In this document: positions 58,101-64,000 of the stretch, in pieces
Position numbering within the stretch: position 1 is the first letter of the stretch
Layout of the letters: the number at the start of each line of letters is the position of its first letter
Origin: Nitzschia sp. pyKryTriq1
Taxonomy: Eukaryota; Bacillariophyta; Bacillariophyceae; Bacillariales; Bacillariaceae
Length of the DNA: 64,000 bases
NCBI GenBank assembly: GCA_956465555.1
Contig: OY101125.1
Coordinates: 622,501 to 686,500 of the forward strand
Reading direction: 5' to 3'
Notes under the pieces: generated by a model
What the model was told of the DNA's origin: nothing
The model's input: the letters and a program-made list of their open reading frames with translations, nothing else
The model's database searches: none
Position numbers and translations under genes: made by a program

Positions 58101-60173
58101 ATGGAAAATGATCAGGACCCCAACAACGAAGTGAAAACGGACGTAGTCTCCGAGACTGCAGAAATTATTGACGCCGATGATAATGATAGTGATAATGATG
58201 ATGATTCTTCACCCGAGGGTGACGATGCCGAGGTGGATGACGACGAACAATCATCTCCGCGTGGCCAGAAGCGCCCACTTAACGGCGACAATACTGATAT
58301 CGATGTTTCAACGGCGGGCGCTGCAACGACCACCCGGGATCTGCCTCCAGGAGTTGCGGTTTCCTGGAAGAAGAACAATTGTGATTTGATTGCAACCTTT
58401 TCGGTGGAGACGTCTGGCGACGACGGCTTCAGCAGCACCAGTACTGCAGATGTGAGTGTGGCTCCCACCACCATTCAACTTTGTCTGGTTGGCCGCGCAC
58501 GGATACGCTGTCTCGAAGGGACGGCAGAGGTGCTTGGACACACAATGACACCTGATATCGAGGAAATCTCGATCTCCAGTCCCTTTTGGTCGAGTTGGAC
58601 GACGATTCATGTTCCTATTACGCCAACAACCCCATCACAGCCGGCTGTGACCAAACTGCAAGTCTCCTCGATTCGAGGGTCTCCTAGCTTTCGTTTAGTC
58701 CCTCCGAATCGACCTACAGTCATCCCACCCTCATGGAAGTCATCTGCCGACGAAATCTGCAAGGACTTTGTCAATGCCCCTAATCCAGTTCGGGACTCTT
58801 TGGAAGACGACGCCCCATTTCAGCATCCAAGAGACCTAGTGGTGATCATTTGTGGTGCCAAAGGTGTGGGGAAAAGTACGTTTTTGCGGTATTTGAACAA
58901 TCGACTGCTTCAAAGCCATTCGAAAACTATAGATCCAGCATCTGAGACTGCAGTGGTGGCTATTTTAGATGCGGATGTGGGCCAGCCCGAGCTGGCTCCA
59001 CCGGGCATGCTACGACTCAGTTTACAGCGACGACCTCTACTGCATCCTCCCTATTGGAATTTGTGCGACCAGTCAAACGACGACGACGAACTCATAGTGG
59101 AACAGATCAGTGCAGTGTACTATGGTGCAGTGACATCCAAAGGGGACCCCACTCGGTATATTGAGGCTGTCCAACAATTGCTCCAAGACTATCGTGCGTT
59201 AGTGGCTCAATGTCCGACGAGCATTCCTCTGCTCATCAATCTCGACGGATGGATCAAAGGGATGGGTTTTCAAATTTTGACGACTTTGATAACGAGTGCA
59301 TCCCCGTCCCATGTTTGCCAGCTACTTGGAGATACCAAAGCCAAGATGTTTGATCTATCCGAAGTGGTCATACCCCCACTACAGGACGATGATGGTGGTG
59401 GTGGTAATGATCCAGTGGTTTCCACAGGACCGACGACGACGACACCAACGACAACGACCGCTCAGCTCTTCTTTCTAGACGTTTGTACTAAACATGTGAC
59501 GACACCCTGTAGTATCCCGGCATCGACATTACGAACGCTTCGACTCGCGACTTATTTTGGACCGCATTTGGTGGAACTTTGGGATACACTTGATTTTCTT
59601 CCCGCGAAACAGTTGCAAACTGGATGGTCGGGGGACGACGATTGCACTCTTGCTCGCTATCTGGCACAGGAACGCCCTTACTGTGTATCCATGGAAGCCG
59701 TGCAATGCAGTCATTCCAATACAGGAATCCTGGCCGAATGGGATGCTCAGCAACCCGGAGAACAAAAAGAAAGCCAGTATATCCAGGCCTTGAATGGCAG
59801 TATCGTGGGCCTTTGCACACTAGAAGGAAATTGCCTTGGACTGGGCATTGTGCGAAGCATTGATAGGAAGAATCGACTTTTTTATATTTTGACACCAGTG
59901 CCTCCAAACCAACTTTACAGCGTTGGGACTTTGGTGGGTGGAAACATTCCTCTTCCGATGCCCCTTCTTTTTCGAGGAGTCTACGCCGAATCCTTTCCCT
60001 ACCTGACAACGGTAGAAATGGGCACAACGCCAACTACTAGTAGTAACAGCAACGGAGATGAGACGAGCAACGCTACCACATTCAGAAACAACAACAGGAT
60101 TTTGGGATCCGAACCAATGAAGAGTCGCAACAACATCGGCCGTCGTGGATTTGTAGGCGGAGGCGCGAAGTAG
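58101..60173 (+). CDS. NOL9: Polynucleotide 5'-hydroxyl kinase Grc3/NOL9
   Basis: A 690-residue, intronless protein of the Clp1/Grc3 RNA kinase family. The Walker A motif is GAKGVGKSTFLRYL, about residues 255-268. It is followed by AILDADVGQPELAPPGMLRLSL, the DxDxGQ signature in which Grc3/NOL9 and Clp1 share the metal- and substrate-binding Asp and Gln. Further family marks are INLDGWIKGMGFQIL and the C-terminal beta-rich block LNGSIVGLCTLEGNCLGLGIV and RSIDRKNRLFYILTPVP. Together these fit Grc3/NOL9, which phosphorylates the 5' end made when Las1 cuts ITS2 during large-subunit rRNA maturation, rather than Clp1. The N-terminal 90 residues are acidic and Ser-rich with a QKRPLNG segment that could hold a nuclear signal. 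Nucleolar location expected. A Thr/Pro/Gly insert (59391-59460) interrupts the kinase. Confidence 0.88.
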   Translation: MENDQDPNNEVKTDVVSETAEIIDADDNDSDNDDDSSPEGDDAEVDDDEQSSPRGQKRPLNGDNTDIDVSTAGAATTTRDLPPGVAVSWKKNNCDLIATFSVETSGDDGFSSTSTADVSVAPTTIQLCLVGRARIRCLEGTAEVLGHTMTPDIEEISISSPFWSSWTTIHVPITPTTPSQPAVTKLQVSSIRGSPSFRLVPPNRPTVIPPSWKSSADEICKDFVNAPNPVRDSLEDDAPFQHPRDLVVIICGAKGVGKSTFLRYLNNRLLQSHSKTIDPASETAVVAILDADVGQPELAPPGMLRLSLQRRPLLHPPYWNLCDQSNDDDELIVEQISAVYYGAVTSKGDPTRYIEAVQQLLQDYRALVAQCPTSIPLLINLDGWIKGMGFQILTTLITSASPSHVCQLLGDTKAKMFDLSEVVIPPLQDDDGGGGNDPVVSTGPTTTTPTTTTAQLFFLDVCTKHVTTPCSIPASTLRTLRLATYFGPHLVELWDTLDFLPAKQLQTGWSGDDDCTLARYLAQERPYCVSMEAVQCSHSNTGILAEWDAQQPGEQKESQYIQALNGSIVGLCTLEGNCLGLGIVRSIDRKNRLFYILTPVPPNQLYSVGTLVGGNIPLPMPLLFRGVYAESFPYLTTVEMGTTPTTSSNSNGDETSNATTFRNNNRILGSEPMKSRNNIGRRGFVGGGAK

Positions 60174-60365
60174 AGCAGGCGCAGAGGAGAAGGCAGAGAT
60201 TTCAAGTACCAGGTACCGTCACATAAAAAGTCAATTTTATTTGTTACTGAAACCTACGCGCAGTGAAATCAGCTACTAAAAACGTAGTGAAGAAGATACG
60301 AACGATGACAGCATCCACTACCTACCCCCACCAGAGATATCACTAATCTTCAGAGCAAGGCCAAA
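60174..60365. other. Short spacer between convergent genes
   Basis: Separates the ends of the RNA kinase and cyclase-PDE genes. Contains CCAGGTACC and AT-rich DNA; probably two 3' UTRs. Confidence 0.5.
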
Positions 60366-63300
60366 TTATTGCTCCCCGTCAAGCTCCAACACAGGCAGTT
60401 CTTGCGTACGACCAAAATATTGCTCCACCATCGCCTGGACGATGGATTCCCCCTTTCGTTCCCATTCCTTGCGATTTTCCAGAGCATAGGAAAGATATTC
60501 GTCACTCGAGACCCCAAAGACTCCGCAGTCCTTCAATTTCTTGGACAACGGAATGACGTAGTTATCAAAGAACCACAATTCGCCCTTGTACCAGCCCAAG
60601 GAGGGGTCGGTCTCGCTTCTTCCGTCTTGAAAGGCTTGGTACATTTCATTGAACAGACGTTGGTTCCATCGCTGGTAGATATGCCAATGCTGCATTGTGT
60701 GAGCGACATCTGAAGCTTGGATCACATGCTCAATGACAATGGTCGCCTTGCGATTGATATCAAATTCGGACTGGCTGCTGCTATTCTCGACCGCAAAGGC
60801 CTTCTCCCATCGCGATTTGCGCAATTGACCAAGGTCCTTGTCAAAGATATCTGTCGCGATGACACAATTGACTACCAACTTGCGGAACAAGTCCATGTCG
60901 GCCTTGGTTGCAAAGATGCACTTGCGAAGATTTTGATACTCAGGCTCCATGAGGAAATCCCACGCAATATCCACGGACTGCTGTTCGGCGAGACTCTGGT
61001 TTCGGTACTTTTCAGCGATCTCAGGGCTTTCCTTTGCGAGTATTGCGTTGGGGACACCGCTGTGACCAGCGTCGTGAATCATTGCGGCAAAGACGCAAGC
61101 AAATTGTGTCATGGGATCCGACGTAATGCCATAGGTTTGATCATATATGGAGCGGGCGACCTGTTCCCTCTGCTCCGCCACCGAACCGTTCAAGGTACCA
61201 ACCGTAACATCGGGAGATACAATGCGACCAAGAAGCTTTGTGACAGACATGGTCACGTGGGAACAGTGCTCGAAATTATGGAACGAGTTGGGTAGGTAGC
61301 AAGAAGCAATGGTGATTACAAAGTCTCGAAGCTCACCCGTGACGATCGGGTCCAATTCAATGGACTCAGGATCAACTGTGTTCCTATGTGCCGATGGGTC
61401 AAAGGCTGGAAGCTCGATCACTTCCCGAACCTCATCCATCACAATCATACCAGTACCAGAACTAGAGGGCTGGGAGTTATCGGCATCGGTAACCGACTTG
61501 TTTTTCTTCGTGTTGCTGGTCGCTTGGCGTCTGGCGACAATCTGACGAATCAAGCGGGCAAGAATGTCAGTATTCCATTGGATAAGTCGCTCGGTGCGCT
61601 CGTCCAAGTAATCGACGCCAGCTGCTCCCTCGGATGCCTCGCCACCCGACGAAGCAGAAACCCCGCTGGCGACGGACCCAGCGTTGCGAAGTCGAGGTTC
61701 AATCCAGTAGGTTTGCATCTCGCCCTTGCCCTTGGCTGTCACTTTTTCCTTGCGAGCTCGGACCCAACTATTCTTTCCAGCCGTCAGCAGATAGTCCACT
61801 GTTGATTGCGATGCTTGGATACGACCGGGTATTCCCGTTGACTCCATCCGACTGGCGGTGTTAACGGTGTCTCCAAACAATTGGAATCGACTCTTCTGTC
61901 CTCTGAGCACTCCAGCGGTCACGGGACCCGAGTTGAGACCAAAACGGAGCATCAAATCGGCAGTGTCGGGGCCCAACTCTTTTTCGAGTTCTCGAGTCAA
62001 CAGGTCGAACTTCTCACGACAATCCCTTGCAAATTTGCACATTACAGTTGCATGGTTCGGTCTGGGTTCAGGCAAGCCGCAGGCGGCGACATAGGAATCA
62101 CCAATGGTCTCGACTTTGAAGACCTTGCGCTTATCCGCAAGGGCATCGAACGCTCCGTAGACACTCTCCAAGAGACAAAAAACTTGTTGAGGATCTCTCG
62201 TGGACGACCAGGCCGTGAAGCCTGCAATATCGGCAAACATGACCGTCTAGGACGGAAGGAGCAAGCGCGAACGAAGGTTGGTGGAGGGTGATTAGTGTTG
62301 TTCAACTGGATCGAATATGTGACAAACCAGAACGCCCACATAAACTTACTGCCTCGGGGAATAAATCTGCAATGGCCGGCCCCTTGTTTTTGATCACGCC
62401 CGAAGAAAGGGTTGTGCCATCCTCTCCATATTTGTCCATGGCCGAAGGAACCTGGCTGGTGAGGAAAGTCCCTTCCTTTTTTGAAACCTTTGCTTGCTTT
62501 TCATCATCAAACAAACGATCGCGCACGTTTGAGGGGAAGAGAGAACTGACGATGGCTGTAGATTTCTGGGCGGCGCCGTATACTTTCTTCTGCCGACGCT
62601 CCACGATGCAATCGTAAAACAAAAAGACAATTGCCGTAAATACAAAGATCATGACAGAAACAACAGTAAAGATGATCGCGTCATTGCTGATGTAGTCATC
62701 TTCCATCGTGACCGAAGGGTAGACTCGAATGTGGAAGGGACAATACTCCTCGTCGAGAGGAACTCCTGTATATGTCTGAATCTCACCCTGATATTCGCTC
62801 AACTCATTGAGCCAGGCCGAGATCTCAAGGTAGTCGAAGCTCGGGTCATGCCTATCTCCTCGACCAAGGTAGATTACATCGGGACCATTGATCTGAAAGG
62901 TGAAAGTAGGATTGCACTCGTTTTCAAAGACCAAAACAATGCCATCCGAACCAGGAGGCAAAATCTGAATGCGTACAATGAAGAAGTGAAAAATGGGTCA
63001 GAACGCGATATCATTTCTGTTTGTGTTTGCACTTGCAAAGTGGCCCATTTCAGGAACACTCACGTCTTCAATGAGGTCTCGCCAGTAGATTGACATGGCC
63101 ATGATAGCGACGAGCTTTCCCCCTTCTTCCGCCATGTCACCGTCGCTACCATAGACCTCCACATTTTCAGCGGCAGTATCAAATACGGGGTAATAAATGT
63201 CAGAGATCGGCTCAGAAGGATCTTGATCGGCGTCGACATAGTCAGCAAACCACTCGACCGACCATTCAGTTTCCTGCACCCAGACGGGGTCGTTCTCGTC

Positions 63301-64000
63301 TGGTAAGTGATAAGCTCCACTGAATATTACTTTTCCCGTGTCCAAAATCTCCTCGAGAGGCCAGTTATCCGCAATCGAGAAAATGTCCCAACTATACAGC
63401 GGGCATCCGTAGCTGCAGGGGATGACCGGGTATGTTTGCCACTGTGGCAAAAGAATGCTGCGATTGTACGGCATATCACCCCAGTCGCTATTAATGACGT
63501 CGTGTTGTACCCAAGTATAGTTCACTTCGCCAAGGTATGTGGAGTCTCGCTCTTGCACTGCGATTGTCTCGTTCACCCAGTAGTTGTTAGGGCCAGTGTA
63601 CGCCTCCCAGTCGAGCCTGGTCTCGTTGGTGACCACCGTGTAAATGGCCATCACGGCGGCATTGGAAAGACTTTTGGTCTTCTTGGCTTTAACCCCAAAA
63701 TCTGGGAGGGTCACGAAAGGCCAGGTTGAGTTAGATGCTTTGGCATAGCTTGCCAGCCCGACCACAAATGAGTCCATAGCTCCCATGGTGAGATCCAACT
63801 TGGAATCCAGAGAGACGAGCACCTTCTTGGCATCTGCAAGGAAATCTTCTTCGAACTGGGTGTTTTCCTGGTTATCAACGTAGAAAAATACAAGTAGGGC
63901 AACGGTGATGGTCGAGGCAACCAACACCAGAATTACCAAGAGACGGATTCCAATAACTTGTCGGTTCAATTCGTTGCCAAGGATCTTGTCCTCTTGAGCT
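60366..64000 (-). CDS. Receptor-type nucleotide cyclase fused to a class I cyclic-nucleotide phosphodiesterase (5' end outside window)
   Basis: Three minus-strand exons, >64000-63064, 62964-62350 and 62246-60366, joined by introns of 99 and 103 nt. The frame is open at the right edge. The order is: a helix (LLVILVLVASTITVALLVFF), an extracellular domain of about 350 residues with N-glycosylation sites, a second helix (IIFTVVSVMIFVFTAIVFLF), then a cytosolic class III cyclase. The cyclase has both metal-binding Asp (TVMFADIAGFT; VETIGDSYVA) and the transition-state Asn/Arg (NTASRME). A linker leads to a PDE with HNFEHCSH, IHDAGHSGVPN and ASDVAHTMQHW, the HDxxHxxxxN metal site. One protein would thus make and destroy cyclic nucleotide. 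The purine-selecting positions are Glu (as in guanylate cyclases) and Gln instead of Cys, so nucleotide preference is uncertain. Confidence 0.9.

Noticed and set aside
60717-61295. 192-codon plus frame inside the phosphodiesterase exon
   Set aside because: Antisense to a domain with all PDE motifs; shadow frame.
1-64000. tRNA, rRNA, CRISPR arrays, integrons or phage genes
   Set aside because: None could be supported by eye; the DNA is eukaryotic with spliceosomal introns.

Overview
The window is nuclear DNA of a photosynthetic stramenopile, most likely a diatom. Several things point that way. Genes are compact, and seven confidently placed GT-AG introns are all 80-108 nt long. One protein (GST-like, 52808-54544) carries the A|F junction of the stramenopile bipartite plastid-targeting signal. 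A receptor-type nucleotide cyclase is fused to a class I phosphodiesterase (60366-64000). A gag-like ORF of the Copia kind seen in diatoms is present, and so are several secreted or membrane families with no model-organism counterpart. I cannot name the species.

Layout. 1-8.8 kb: 5' part of an unknown gene running off the left edge, a SEC14/CRAL-TRIO protein, an acidic PH-like protein, a disordered protein whose reading frame is interrupted once, and a membrane-anchored DUF6940 protein. 8.8-10.8 kb is gene-poor, with GTAC-rich DNA and a hairpin. 10.8-14.3 kb: a mitochondrial phosphate carrier and a cytochrome P450, divergently arranged. 14.9-19.5 kb: a large protein joining a TULIP/BPI-like lipid-binding region to PqiA/LetA-like membrane modules; this is the most unusual gene here. 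20-29.4 kb: GT49 glycosyltransferase, a broken TPR gene, an LRR protein, a SET protein, a Cys-rich membrane protein, a DUF268 pseudogene and a RibD/DHFR-like reductase. 29.9-35 kb: a 1706-residue protein with two BTB-BACK modules. 35.8-43 kb: TFIIH subunit Tfb2/p52, a one-TM protein, a rhomboid protease and NF-YA. 44.5-52.8 kb: GH78-like glycosidase, Ctr copper transporter, Kv-type potassium channel and an Arg/Ser-rich disordered protein. 52.8-64 kb: plastid GST-like protein, a Cys-rich surface protein, a gag-like ORF, Grc3/NOL9 RNA kinase and the receptor cyclase-phosphodiesterase, which runs off the right edge.

The genes are not organised as one pathway; this is ordinary eukaryotic gene order with many divergent pairs. 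Several encode surface or endomembrane functions: lipid handling (SEC14, TULIP-PqiA), ion and metal transport (Kv, Ctr), glycan processing (GT49, GH78) and signalling (cyclase-PDE). No rRNA, tRNA, CRISPR array or bacterial operon was seen. Gene-free stretches are unusually rich in the tetramer GTAC and in simple repeats.

Splice sites were read by eye from consensus and frame continuity, and protein assignments are from recognised motifs, not from searches.
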